Source: Planctomycetota bacterium (GTDB taxonomy: Bacteria > Planctomycetota > UBA1135 > UBA2386). From it: a DNA stretch of 64,000 bases. Within the stretch, counting starts at the first letter, position 1; every line of letters starts with the position of its first letter. Below, piece after piece: positions 27,987 through 36,573 of the stretch. Made by a program: the position numbers and the translations under genes. The notes beneath the pieces were generated by a model. That model was not told where the DNA came from, made no database searches, and saw nothing but the letters and a program-made list of their open reading frames with translations. Location of the stretch: positions 25,415 through 89,414 of the forward strand of contig JALORC010000010.1 in NCBI GenBank assembly GCA_025459175.1. The letters run 5' to 3'.

Positions 27987-29387
27987 CTATCGCTGTTTCC
28001 ACGAGGCCAGCGCCGTGGAAGCGGCCTTGGCAATCGACTTGTTGGCGTCCTTGGACAGTTCGCTCAGCAGCGAGGACAACTCGGGAACCCGCACGTATTG
28101 GAGCTGCTCCAGCACGTCACGACGCAGCAGGTCTTCATCTCGTGAGTTGCTCCATACTCGGAGGGCAGTCTCGAGATATGGCGCTGCGACGTAAGACTGT
28201 TCGGGATGACGCCGGAGGGATGTCATCAAGCCGCACAAGTAGTCCGATGTTCGCGTTACTTCCATGGGATCGGATGTCGGCATGCCTCGCGGCAGGTACT
28301 CGGTGAACCTCTGGGGGTCGAGGCAATAGCCAAGGTTAACCAGAGCAGTGGACTCAACCAGGGCACTCTTCGATCGTTTGACAAGACGAACGAGGGCCTC
28401 CCCCGCGCCGGGGGATTCGCCGCAGCCGCCCACAGCCACTGCACAACCCACCGCCGACCCCGCCGGCATATCGACCCCTTCGAGGGCAGCGATCGCAGCC
28501 GTGCGAAGCGACGCCTGCTTGTCGCGCTCTAACGAAGCCCCGTCTTGGAGGATCATCCGCGCGGCCGCGCCGATGTTCGTGGCGGCAGTCGCATCTCCCT
28601 CGTCCCCATCCAGAGTGAGGGCCGCGATGCCTAACAAACTGCCCACGGTGACGAATGGCGACTCCATGCTCTTGAGCAAGAATACACTCGCCAAGTCCCC
28701 GATCGCCAGGCTGTCCGCCTTGGCGATCGGGGTCATCAGCTGCACGACCAACTGATAATCAGCATAGGTTCCAGTTTGGAGGAGCCGCTCGATCTCGGAA
28801 ACCCGACGAGCCCGGTCCATGGCAACGAACTCCGCGATCCGGGCCTCCCACGCTCGCTGTTGCTCAGCGCTTCGCGGCCACAGGGCCATGCCCTCTTGCA
28901 CCTTGGCGTGGACCGGCGTCGCCGGCGGCATGTTCTTGTAGACGCCAGCAGAGGCAATACACAGATCGCTTGGTGATTCGTTCTCAGTGAAACATTGCAA
29001 CACCAGGGTGCTGTTTTTCAGTTGGTGGTGACCATCGCTATTGTCAACAGCAAGGCTTTCGAGAATGGCCAGCGAACAATCGTCGTGGGAGGCCACTCCG
29101 GAAGAACGGATGCCCGCCAGTCCAAGATAGCCCTGCATGCCTCCGTTCGGGCCAAACAGAAGTTCGGCGACCGATTTGGTCAGGATTTCTGGACGCTGTG
29201 GCGGCGAAGCTGTCGACACAGAGGTTCGGACCGCAGTCTCGGGGTTGGCCTTCGCCGATCGAACGGCTGGGGAAGATCCGCCTTCGCCTGCTACACGAGG
29301 GGGCGCGCTATCCGGGGAGTAGAGGAATGCGGCGAGACCCACGGCAAGAGTACCGGCGAGAATCCAGGGAAGTCTTCGAGATGCCAT
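27987..29387 (-). CDS. Exported helical-repeat protein of unknown function
   Basis: A 466-residue protein. The ATG giving MASRRLPWILAGTL is chosen; the track's longer form adds a poor N-terminus. One hydrophobic segment (WILAGTLAVGLAAFLY) acts as signal or anchor, then a low-complexity linker, then an all-helical domain. Its second half resembles HEAT-like repeats ('LTKSVAELLFG' ... 'LSSLLSELSKDANKSIAKAASTALASW'). No catalytic motif is visible. It lies between the Cys-rich gene (144 bases upstream, across a hairpin) and the multihaem cytochrome, suggesting a scaffold for that set. Confidence 0.65.
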   Translation of the reverse strand: MASRRLPWILAGTLAVGLAAFLYSPDSAPPRVAGEGGSSPAVRSAKANPETAVRTSVSTASPPQRPEILTKSVAELLFGPNGGMQGYLGLAGIRSSGVASHDDCSLAILESLAVDNSDGHHQLKNSTLVLQCFTENESPSDLCIASAGVYKNMPPATPVHAKVQEGMALWPRSAEQQRAWEARIAEFVAMDRARRVSEIERLLQTGTYADYQLVVQLMTPIAKADSLAIGDLASVFLLKSMESPFVTVGSLLGIAALTLDGDEGDATAATNIGAAARMILQDGASLERDKQASLRTAAIAALEGVDMPAGSAVGCAVAVGGCGESPGAGEALVRLVKRSKSALVESTALVNLGYCLDPQRFTEYLPRGMPTSDPMEVTRTSDYLCGLMTSLRRHPEQSYVAAPYLETALRVWSNSRDEDLLRRDVLEQLQYVRVPELSSLLSELSKDANKSIAKAASTALASWKQR

Positions 29388-29479
29388 GCGAGTCAGCCTC
29401 AAGGATCGGACAAACGAGCCACCTGACATCGAACACATGCGAGCATGCGAGGTCCGCTACCACGACACGATAACCGGCA

Positions 29480-29511
29480 CGTACCGCCGACGATACTCGG
29501 GCGGCGGTACG
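29480..29511 (-). terminator. Strong hairpin after Cys-rich gene (attenuator or processing site)
   Basis: CGTACCGCC at 29480-29488 pairs perfectly with GGCGGTACG at 29503-29511 around a 14-base loop. It lies about 20 bases after the stop of the small Cys-rich gene and about 90 before the next start. No T-tract, so partial termination or RNA stabilisation is as likely as full termination. Confidence 0.55.
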
Positions 29512-29531
29512 GGCCGAGAACGCGTCAGGGA

Positions 29532-29984
29532 CTAGTATTCCTCCGGCACGCCACATCCGTTGGGCCAGCAATCCACCGTCACATACACCTTCTTTTTTGC
29601 GCCAATGTAGCTCTTCGCCCCAGCGATGCACTCCGTCACACCATCTCTGTTGGTGTCAACACACGAGTAGGTGATCGTGTAGGCCCTCTGCTCTTGCAAG
29701 ACGCAGCACAACATCTCCGTCGAGTCCCTGCACGACGATGATGTCGGCGGGTTGTATGTCGTGACTTGGCCACAGGAATCGCCATTACCACACTGCCTAC
29801 TGGTCCCGGACGTGGAGAAGCCCCCGCCGACGTGCACCGCCTCCTTTTTCGGGCAATCGAATGCCTGAGGAGCAGCGACAGGAATGGCGCGACTCATCGA
29901 ATCGATCGCCAGCTCGGAGGGAGCGAGACGGTTTTGGGCAATCACAGAAAGCGAGCCAACTAAGATCGCGATTTTGAAGAGCAC
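29532..29984 (-). CDS. Small Cys-rich exported protein (locus 1)
   Basis: A 150-residue protein starting at GTG with AAGGAG seven bases ahead and a good promoter upstream. Signal peptide MLFKIAILVGSLSVIAQ; the mature part has ten cysteines ('CPKKEAVHVGGGFS', 'RQCGNGDSCG', 'MLCCVL', 'DCWPNGCGVPEEY') that could form five disulfides. 'SCVDTNRDGVTECIAG' resembles a calcium-binding loop of the DxNxDG type. No family recognised. It is the first gene of a three-gene locus with the HEAT-like and cytochrome genes, and has counterparts at 43741-44109 and 45113-45470. Confidence 0.75.
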   Translation of the reverse strand: MLFKIAILVGSLSVIAQNRLAPSELAIDSMSRAIPVAAPQAFDCPKKEAVHVGGGFSTSGTSRQCGNGDSCGQVTTYNPPTSSSCRDSTEMLCCVLQEQRAYTITYSCVDTNRDGVTECIAGAKSYIGAKKKVYVTVDCWPNGCGVPEEY

Positions 29985-30013
29985 AAGTAACTCCTTCGTG
30001 TTGAAGAAAGTAA

Positions 30014-30042
30014 CTTATAGCAAAATTACCCCCAGTCGTCAA
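30014..30042 (-). promoter_or_regulatory. Sigma-70-type promoter for small Cys-rich gene
   Basis: Read on the minus strand: TTGACG, then exactly 17 bases, then TATAAG, about 30 bases before the GTG start with AAGGAG between. It is the clearest consensus promoter in the window and sits in a locally AT-rich patch. Confidence 0.65.
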
Positions 30043-30263
30043 GCGCCGGCCCGGACACGGCAGCGGACCTGGTTCCGTTGGGCAAGAAGCGGCGTCTCGT
30101 CCAGACAACTCGGCCGGCGCACTTTCTGCCCGTGTTCCTGACTCCTCGGATCCACGCGAAACACCTCGTTCCTCGCCACGGCACAGCCCCCTAACCCGGC
30201 TGAACACGAACGGCGACCATCTCACCCGCCGAGATCCCCCAGATCGCTGCCATGGAGTCGGCA

Positions 30264-31358
30264 TCAGCTTGCCTCGTCGGCCCTAATTGCCAAACTACTC
30301 TCGACATCCAGCACAACGCCGCACTGCGAGAAGACCAAGGCGAATCCTCGCGTGCGTCCCCCGATGTGACCAACGATGGGGCTGGCCGCATCGCGAGGAA
30401 TGCAACACGACCAGGGGTCTTCACTCATCGCCGCTAGCCAGGCATGGTCAATGTCGCGCGGCAGAACGACCAACGCTTCCTCGATTCGGCCCGCGCGAAC
30501 GAGTCTTGCCAAGCAACGAACAGCCTCTTCTGGGCTCGTCGCATCGACGACGAGAACCCTGCCACGCGCCTTCTTGACTAGGTCTTTCAACCCGTCGACC
30601 TGAACTGAGGCAGGGCACTTCACCTTGCCGACTAGCACGTCGACGTTTCCTAGGATGCGAACGCACTCAGCCACCAGGTTGGCAGGCAACGGCGTGGCAC
30701 TCTCAACTCGGCGCGACCTGGGCCGAGGTGACCGACGTGCCGTAGCTGCTGCGGAAACCCAACGCAGTGCTCCTGCCTCCTTGGGGATCTCCTTCTTCTC
30801 GGACTTGGCGCGCAGATACCCCGTGAACACGTCCTCAGGTATGCGAGCGAGGGCCTTGTAGCGCCGCCTCCGATCCTTGTCGATCGCAGCCTGCGTCCCG
30901 CTGCCGAGCAAGTTCGCAGTGTGCGATCTTGATCGATCTCCGCCGTGGATAGAGCTTTGCAGCAAAGCGTGCCCGAGCCTGCGCTTCCCGCTGAGCTGGA
31001 AGGAGGCGATGCGGATGGCCTCTTCGATCAGGAACCCGAACCTCGCACTCGCCTCCTCCAGCACGGCCATCATCCGGTCAAAGTCTGCCAGCTGCTCGAT
31101 GGTCGTGGATCGCTCCAAAGCCATCTGAAGGTCGGCAGCGGACGGGATCACCAGGCCGGCAGGCCCGGCGCCTTGGCCCCCGGCAGCCATCTGTCCCGGA
31201 ACCAGCAGGCCGCCCAACTCCGCCTCCGACCCAGAAGCGCCACCATGCTGCGCGAGCGGCTGCCGCTGGACGGCGCGATCGACCAGCTTCTTGGCCTGTT
31301 CCGATACCGCGGGTGACGCCTGTGGCTCTTGATGCATGAGTTGACCCGGTTGCTGCAT
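30264..31358 (-). CDS. Phage-like protein, possible degenerate N6-adenine methyltransferase
   Basis: A 364-residue protein. The ATG giving MQQPGQLM is chosen; the 532-aa track ORF runs back through the divergent promoter. Residues about 75-185 match the helical domain found ahead of phage adenine methyltransferases ('SGKRRLGHALLQSSI', 'ALARIPEDVFTGYLRAKSEKKEIPKEAGALR'). The C-terminal ~150 residues have a Rossmann-like rhythm ('GRVLVVDATSPEEA', 'EEALVVLPRDIDHAWLAAM') reminiscent of the Dam-like PF05869 family, but no DPPY motif is present, so enzymatic activity is doubtful. It is divergent from the ParB-methyltransferase pseudogene, and a decayed partial copy lies at 44.3-44.6 kb. Confidence 0.55.
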   Translation of the reverse strand: MQQPGQLMHQEPQASPAVSEQAKKLVDRAVQRQPLAQHGGASGSEAELGGLLVPGQMAAGGQGAGPAGLVIPSAADLQMALERSTTIEQLADFDRMMAVLEEASARFGFLIEEAIRIASFQLSGKRRLGHALLQSSIHGGDRSRSHTANLLGSGTQAAIDKDRRRRYKALARIPEDVFTGYLRAKSEKKEIPKEAGALRWVSAAATARRSPRPRSRRVESATPLPANLVAECVRILGNVDVLVGKVKCPASVQVDGLKDLVKKARGRVLVVDATSPEEAVRCLARLVRAGRIEEALVVLPRDIDHAWLAAMSEDPWSCCIPRDAASPIVGHIGGRTRGFALVFSQCGVVLDVESSLAIRADEAS

Positions 31359-31584
31359 GCTCAAACAACCGCTTCGCGGGATCCTTAGCTGCGATACATA
31401 TAGGTTACACTCTGAGCCTGTTCTGGTTGTAGACCGACTCCTCCGCCGGAAATCGGTCAGGCAAACAACCATGTAAGAGTGCGGAAATCGTGACGGCGAG
31501 CCCCGGATGCGATAGTCTCCGCCACGTCGAGCCACCCGTCCAAGCACCACCTCCAAGCGGCTCCCAACGTCCCGAGGTGCTGAC
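31359..31584. promoter_or_regulatory. Divergent promoter region between phage-like genes
   Basis: 226 bases separate two divergent starts. The AT-rich patch GATACATATAGGTTACACT can supply -10 elements on either strand. GAGGTG lies five bases before the TTG at 31585. No operator symmetry was noticed. Confidence 0.3.
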
Positions 31585-32613
31585 TTGCCCACGAACACGT
31601 CCCCGCCGGTCGAGACCGTCTCGATCGCCCGGCTCTTCTGCTCGCCCACCGACCCCCGCAACAACGACGCGGCCGTCCCCCGCGTCGCTGCTAACCTTCG
31701 CCGCTTCGGGTGGCAACAGCCGATCGTCGCGCGCCGAACCGGCGAGGTGATCGCCGGCAACACCCGGCTGAAGGCCGCCCAGGAGCTCGGCATGACCGAG
31801 GTGCCCGTGTGGTGGCTCGACGGCTCCGACCTCGACGCCGTCGCCGACAACCGCACGCACACCTTCTCAGAGTTCGACGAGCCCGCCCTGGCGAAGCTCC
31901 TGGAGCAGCTGCGCGCCGAGGACTCGCTCGACGGCGTGGGCTACGACACTGACGACATCGACGCGCTGGTGCAGCAGCTCCGCGACCAGGAGCAGGTCGA
32001 CAGGGACCTGGACGATGAAGGCGCCGACGACCCGCCGGCGTTCGCCGTGGCCAAGTTCGGCGACCTGTGGCACCTCGGTGAGCACCGACTGCTCTGCGGC
32101 GACAACACCAACCTGAATGACGTCCTCCGCGTGATGGACGGCGAGAAGGCCGCCCTACTCACCACCGACCCGCCCTACCTCGTCGACTACACGGGTGAGC
32201 GGCCGAACGACAGCGGCATGGAATGGACCGACCGCATCTGCGGGATCGACATCAAGAACGCGGACGGGTTCTTCGAGGCCGTGTTCACGCACGTGCTTGA
32301 GGTGCTCGGGCCGAAGGGTGCTCTGTACTGCTGGCACGCCCACAAGCGGTACGGCGACATCCAGCGGATCTGGCGCGAACTGGGCATCCTGGACCACCAG
32401 CAGATCATCTGGGTCAAGCCGACGCCGGTGCTCGGACGCGCCTACTTTCACTTCCGCTATGAGCCGTGCATCTTCGGCTGGCGGCAGGGCGACAAGCCGG
32501 ATCACGACGGCGACCAAGACGACAACTCGGTGGGGAGTGCGACTGGGACGGGAAAGCGCGGGTAGTTGGCAACGAGCACCCTACCGACAAGCCCGTCGAA
32601 CTCATCGTCCGCC
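31585..32613 (+). pseudogene. ParB-like/DNA adenine methyltransferase, frameshifted and truncated
   Basis: The TTG-start ORF encodes a ParB-like N-terminal domain ('QQPIVARRTGEVIAGNTRLKAA', about 40-75) joined to a beta-class N6-adenine methyltransferase with TDPPY at about 193-197. Near 32530 the frame is broken: 'DDNSV' continues as 'WECDWDGKARVVGNEHPTDKPVELI' only in the next frame, consistent with one missing base in GTGGGGAGTG. In this family 'HPTxKPVEL' precedes the FxGxG cofactor loop, but here the sequence switches at 32614 to the IS91-type end repeat, so the loop is gone. The gene is therefore inactive as a methyltransferase. Confidence 0.8.
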
Positions 32614-32782
32614 CGCGCAAGCCCGTTTGGTGCCCGTTCCCGCCGGCTGTGCGCCCGACGGACACACCGCTCCTCCGCCACGACCAGACCTCGGTCACGG
32701 CACCGGCCCCACCATCACTCCGCGACACACTCGGAGTCACTGCCGAATTCCTCCACCGCCGGCGGCGCCCGACACCCCGCGC
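32614..32782 (-). repeat. IS91-type element end segment, solo copy
   Basis: From CGCGCAAGCCCGTTTGGTGCC to GGCGCCCGACACCCCGC the sequence is about 95% the same as 36474-36640, the region just beyond the stop of transposase copy C. No transposase codons remain. Its left edge coincides with the truncation point of the methyltransferase. Confidence 0.8.
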
Positions 32783-32865
32783 GAACGATGGCGTCGCACC
32801 ACGCCACGAACTGCGGGTGCAACCGAGGCGCCGCTGCACCGCGCGCATCACCGAAGGCGCCGACG

Positions 32866-33162
32866 TCAGCTGCCGGCGCGGCGGCGAAAGCTGCGCCGCC
32901 AGACGATCCACAGCACCACCGAACTCGACAGCAGGCCGATCACCAGACCGGTGGCCTGCAGGTGCAACCCGTCGGGTGCCGCCACCAGATACGGCCAGCG
33001 CCCGGCGACCGACCAGGTGGAGACCTCGTGCAGCTGGTTGGCCGCGTTGGGGTCATGCGTGCCGACCACCTGCCAGTGGCCCCAGATCGAGGCCATCGCG
33101 AGCAAGCCGGCGAGCCACCAGGCGGCGCGGGCAGACACGGAATCGACGGGCGCGGAGCTCAT
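32866..33162 (-). CDS. Small membrane protein
   Basis: A 98-residue protein from the ATG giving MSSAPVDS. Two predicted membrane helices (AAWWLAGLLAMASIWGHW and LVIGLLSSSVVLWIVW) frame a loop of about 40 residues, ending in a basic tail (RRSFRRRAGS). It lies 79 bases after the 439-aa exported-protein gene on the same strand and is probably co-transcribed with it. No family recognised. The element end at 32614-32782 follows it directly. Confidence 0.6.
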   Translation of the reverse strand: MSSAPVDSVSARAAWWLAGLLAMASIWGHWQVVGTHDPNAANQLHEVSTWSVAGRWPYLVAAPDGLHLQATGLVIGLLSSSVVLWIVWRRSFRRRAGS

Positions 33163-33241
33163 CGCCGAGGACGATCGCCGAGCCCGGAACTGGCCGCAAG
33201 ACGGTGGCGCCACCGTCGCACGACTGTCGCGCCGACGTCGG

Positions 33242-34561
33242 TCACCACCGATACGGCGTCGGGAAGCTGATGTTGATCTGCCGCATCGAGGCGTGGATCC
33301 GGCTGGTCTCTGCCCGCAGCTTCAGCACCTCCGACATCGAGTTGCGCTGCCGTTCCGCCGCCGCGCGCCGCTCGGCTTCGTCGACGGCCGATTGCGCGGC
33401 GATCGCCCGGCCGAGTTCGACGATCTGCGGCATGGCGCGCCAGTCGGCGACCATCGCCTCGCGTTCGCCGGTCGAGAGTTCGGGCCAACGCAGCCGCAGC
33501 GCAGCCCAGCCGAGCGGCATGCTGGCGACGAAGTCGCGCTGGTCGCGCGGCAAGCGCGGCCACTGCCCGGCGACGCCGGTGATCAGCTGTTCGCGCAGTT
33601 CCGGGGCCAACGGCGCCGAGGCGCCCGCGACCTGCTGGCCGGCGAAGTGCAGGAACTCGGCGAACGCCTCGACGGCCTGGCGCTTGAGCGGCGGATCTCC
33701 GGCGACGAGTACGCGGTCGACCTCGGCGTGGATCGCGAGCATCATCGCCGCGCCGCGACTCTCGGCCTGCTCCTGCCGCCAGGCCTCGAGCGCCTGCTCG
33801 AGCACCTGCACACGCGCCAATTCCCGGGCCTCGGGCTGCAGCGCGGCGAGTTCCTGCCGCGCCTGCAGCAGTTCGACCGTGCCGTCGATCTCCTCGCGGT
33901 CGCGGGTCCGCCACGCGGTGCGCAGCTCGGACTCGACGGTGGCCGCCTGCGCGTCGGTGAACGGACTCTGCAGCAGCCACTCGAGGAACGCCACCGCTTC
34001 ATCGACCATGTAGCGCGTCAGCGGCGGGCGACCGCGCTCGAGCCGTTCGAGCGTGGTCGGCACCGCGTTGCCCAGCAGGGCGCCGACGGCGGGCACGTAG
34101 CGCTCGTAGAGCTGCTGGTGGTCGAACTCGAACCGCAGCGCCGTGACCCGGCCGCCGCCGGCGAGCAGGCTCAGATAGATCCCCGGACGCAGGTCGCTGC
34201 CGGCTTCGCCCTGCAGCAGGAACAGCTCGCCGACATACGTGGCGCGCGTGCCCGTCACCGTCGGCTCCGCGCGTTCGCCCTGCCGTTCGTAGCCGGGCCT
34301 GCCGGTGTGCTCGGCGAGTCGTGCATCGAGGTGGTCCTCGATCGAGCCGGTCAACGGCACCGAGTGCTCGATGACGAGGCGCGCGCCGGCCACACCGGGC
34401 GTCAGCACGACCTCGTTGCCGACGGTCCTGCCCGACCAGCCGTCGGGTACCGGGAACCGCAGCAGGTCGTGCCGCATCGGCGGCGCCGGCTGGTCTTGGC
34501 ACGGGGCGGGGGAGGCCGCGGCGAGCGCGGCGGCGACCAGGAGCAGGGGGGCGATGCGCAT
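33242..34561 (-). CDS. Exported helical protein of unknown function
   Basis: A 439-residue exported protein with signal peptide MRIAPLLLVAAALAAASPAPCQ. Residues about 30-150 form a beta-rich part ('LLRFPVPDGWSGRTVGNEVVLTPG', 'VTALRFEFDHQQLYERYVPAV') that resembles the PsbP/Mog1-like fold used for detecting small envelope ligands. The rest is strongly helical with Ala/Glu/Arg-rich coiled segments. No catalytic motif. The start is supported by the compact signal peptide. Downstream is the small two-helix membrane gene. Confidence 0.65.
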   Translation of the reverse strand: MRIAPLLLVAAALAAASPAPCQDQPAPPMRHDLLRFPVPDGWSGRTVGNEVVLTPGVAGARLVIEHSVPLTGSIEDHLDARLAEHTGRPGYERQGERAEPTVTGTRATYVGELFLLQGEAGSDLRPGIYLSLLAGGGRVTALRFEFDHQQLYERYVPAVGALLGNAVPTTLERLERGRPPLTRYMVDEAVAFLEWLLQSPFTDAQAATVESELRTAWRTRDREEIDGTVELLQARQELAALQPEARELARVQVLEQALEAWRQEQAESRGAAMMLAIHAEVDRVLVAGDPPLKRQAVEAFAEFLHFAGQQVAGASAPLAPELREQLITGVAGQWPRLPRDQRDFVASMPLGWAALRLRWPELSTGEREAMVADWRAMPQIVELGRAIAAQSAVDEAERRAAAERQRNSMSEVLKLRAETSRIHASMRQINISFPTPYRW

Positions 34562-34673
34562 CGGAGCAGGGATCGGTTGCCGGGAGCCGGCGCTGCAGCC
34601 GGCCGTGGACCGTGGCTACAGCGGCATCGCCGCCGGAAGAACACCGCCTGGGGTGTCGAGGCGGAGCCCTCGC

Positions 34674-35657
34674 TCAGCTGCCCACGATTCCCTCGACACC
34701 GTTGCTGCTCACCAACAGCGAAGGATTGGCGAGCGACAGGCAGAGCGACTGCCCGGACAGCGGCAAGCCGATGAGTGTGGGTTGCAGCGGGATCGCGACC
34801 GTGACCACGGTCGAGCCGCCCAGATTGGGACCCGACAAGGCGGATAGCGCTGACGCCAGGTGCAGGAAGCAACCGGGCGCATCGAAACCGAGCGCAGAGA
34901 GCGGTACTGCGGGGCCACGATCGCCGAAGAAGGTGAACGCGACCGGCGACACTGCATCGACCTGGGTCGTCGTGAAGTTCCAGTTCGTGCCGATCACCGG
35001 CAAGTTGCTGTCGAGTGTCAGCGGTGAGCCGCAGCCGGTGCCGTAGGTCGCCTTGGTGGCCTGGACCGCGAACGACAAGCCGACGTTGATGCTGACCTGG
35101 CCGAGCGCGGCGGCCGTCTGGGTGACAACCCGGATGGTCAGCGATCCCGCGACGGTCAACGGCACCTGCAGTGGAGTGCCGGACGCCAGGCTCCAATCGA
35201 TGGTCCCGTCGTTGCCGATGTCGACCTGCGCCACTCTGGTGTTGAACACCGTGAAGCTCGAGGAGCTACCGACCACCCTCAGCGTCCCGGCGACCGGCTG
35301 TGGCGCCTGAATCACCCAGAGGCTCTGGTTGGGACCGGTCGCGGCCGAACCGCCCCCCGAGAACGAGCTCTGGTTCGAACTTGTCTCTGCCAAGGAGAAC
35401 TGCAGCCCGGAGGCCAGGGTCGACGTCTGGTAGGTCCCGCTCGAACTGAACAACTGGAAGGAGCCCGAGAAAAAGGCACTCATGCTGTTGCTCGGGCTCA
35501 AGCTGTCACCAGCCGGGATCGAGTCACCGTTGGACCCGGCGACACAGCTCATCGTGTTCAGAGCAGTTGCCGTGTGGGAGAGCTGGGCGCGCAACGCGGG
35601 CGCGGCCAGCATTGCAGCAAAGAAGGCGAAGAACACGGCGTAGCGGCGGCGGTGCAT
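34674..35657 (-). CDS. Secreted beta-rich protein with lineage C-terminal domain
   Basis: A 327-residue exported protein with signal peptide MHRRRYAVFFAFFAAMLAAPALRAQ. The first half is Ser/Thr/Gly-rich with beta pattern ('SAFFSGSFQLFSSSGTYQTSTLASG', 'TLRVVGSSSSFTVFN'). From 'YGTGCGSPLTLD' onward it carries a variant of the C-terminal beta domain found in the propeller and FG-GAP genes ('VAIPLQPTLIGLPLSGQSLCLS'). Probably surface-exposed. A conserved end repeat lies about 35 bases upstream of its start. Confidence 0.75.
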   Translation of the reverse strand: MHRRRYAVFFAFFAAMLAAPALRAQLSHTATALNTMSCVAGSNGDSIPAGDSLSPSNSMSAFFSGSFQLFSSSGTYQTSTLASGLQFSLAETSSNQSSFSGGGSAATGPNQSLWVIQAPQPVAGTLRVVGSSSSFTVFNTRVAQVDIGNDGTIDWSLASGTPLQVPLTVAGSLTIRVVTQTAAALGQVSINVGLSFAVQATKATYGTGCGSPLTLDSNLPVIGTNWNFTTTQVDAVSPVAFTFFGDRGPAVPLSALGFDAPGCFLHLASALSALSGPNLGGSTVVTVAIPLQPTLIGLPLSGQSLCLSLANPSLLVSSNGVEGIVGS

Positions 35658-35691
35658 GGCGTTCGTCCATCCGGTAGCGGAAGCAGTGGGT

Positions 35692-35726
35692 CAGGCTGCG
35701 GCCCCGGACCATCCGGAACTCACGCC
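35692..35726 (-). repeat. Dispersed IS91-type end repeat, short copy
   Basis: GGCTGCGGCCCCGGACCATCCGGAACTCACGCC matches the terminal 35 bases of the end repeat at 36401-36435 with a few changes. It lies upstream of the gene that ends at 34674. Confidence 0.5.
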
Positions 35727-35901
35727 CGTCATCCTGTCACGCTGACCCGCGACGTCGGCCGTCATTTTTCTGACAGTTCTTGGCGCGGGTTCGCCGTTTG
35801 ACGCCCTTGGGACAAATCGCCAACCACCACGAACAGCCAGCCCCTCGCAAGGGCTTGCCGGAGGGGCTGAGGCGGCGTTATCCTCGGGGGTAAGCAGGCC
35901 T

Positions 35902-35933
35902 GGGTGGTCCGGGACTGCAGCTTGAACTTCCTA
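35902..35933 (+). repeat. 32-bp inverted repeat, left arm (IS91-type end)
   Basis: GGGTGGTCCGGGACTGCAGC then TTGAACTTCCTA. Its reverse complement matches 36390-36421 at 31 of 32 positions. Sequence beyond the TTGAACTTCCTA edge differs between copies, marking the true element boundary. Confidence 0.85.
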
Positions 35934-35954
35934 CGCGCCACGAAACTCAGCAAA

Positions 35955-36383
35955 ATGCACATCCTCCAGAACCTCCTGCTCCTCCTGTTGGGCATCTCAT
36001 CGTTCGTCCAGCCGGTCCTCGGCCAGACGCCTCCCAGGCCTGCCGATCCGCTCGTTGGCTCGTTCGAAGTCGAATTGAACGGTGAGCCACCCATCGAGGG
36101 CGCCGTGTATCGCATCCGTTGGACCCAGGTCGAGGTGTCCACGACCTTCAGCTACTTCATGGGAATCACGACCATTGACCGCGGTCAGGGCCCGGAGGTA
36201 CTTAGCAACCCCAATGCGCACTTCCTCGCCGTCAAGACCAGCACCGGCAACTACTCCTGGCGGAGCCTCGGCGGCGGGGAGAACTCGACTGGCGGCGTAC
36301 TGAGGGCGGACGGACGCAACTTCGAGATGACCTACAACGATGGCCCCGGCGCCGGGACGACCCTCGACCTGAAACGGGAGTAG
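35955..36383 (+). CDS. Small exported beta-rich protein bracketed by inverted element ends
   Basis: A 142-residue protein. The ATG giving MHILQNLLLLLLGISSF (signal peptide ending near VLGQ) is chosen; the track start lies inside the repeat. The mature part is beta-rich ('PLVGSFEVELNGEPPIEGAVYRI', 'GVLRADGRNFEMTYNDGPGAGTTLDLKRE'), like small envelope or lipocalin-type sandwiches, but no family is recognised. It sits alone between two oppositely oriented 32-bp element ends, so it is probably a passenger gene carried by, or trapped between, two IS91-like elements. Confidence 0.7.
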   Translation: MHILQNLLLLLLGISSFVQPVLGQTPPRPADPLVGSFEVELNGEPPIEGAVYRIRWTQVEVSTTFSYFMGITTIDRGQGPEVLSNPNAHFLAVKTSTGNYSWRSLGGGENSTGGVLRADGRNFEMTYNDGPGAGTTLDLKRE

Positions 36384-36389
36384 GGCTCA

Positions 36390-36421
36390 TAGGAAGTTCA
36401 AGCTGCGGTCCCGGACCACCC
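36390..36421 (-). repeat. 32-bp inverted repeat, right arm (IS91-type end)
   Basis: TAGGAAGTTCAAGCTGCGGTCCCGGACCACCC, the mirror of 35902-35933. It is also the terminus of the transposase remnant that follows on the minus strand. Confidence 0.85.
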
Positions 36422-36573
36422 GGAACCCGCTCCCGCCATGCTGCCCACTGCGCGCGACCCGTCCAGTGCTGCGCGCAAGCCCGTTTGGGGCCCGTTCCCG
36501 CCGGCTGTGCGCCCGACGGACACACCGCTCCTTCCGCCACGACCAGACCTCGGTCACGGCAACGGCCCCACCA

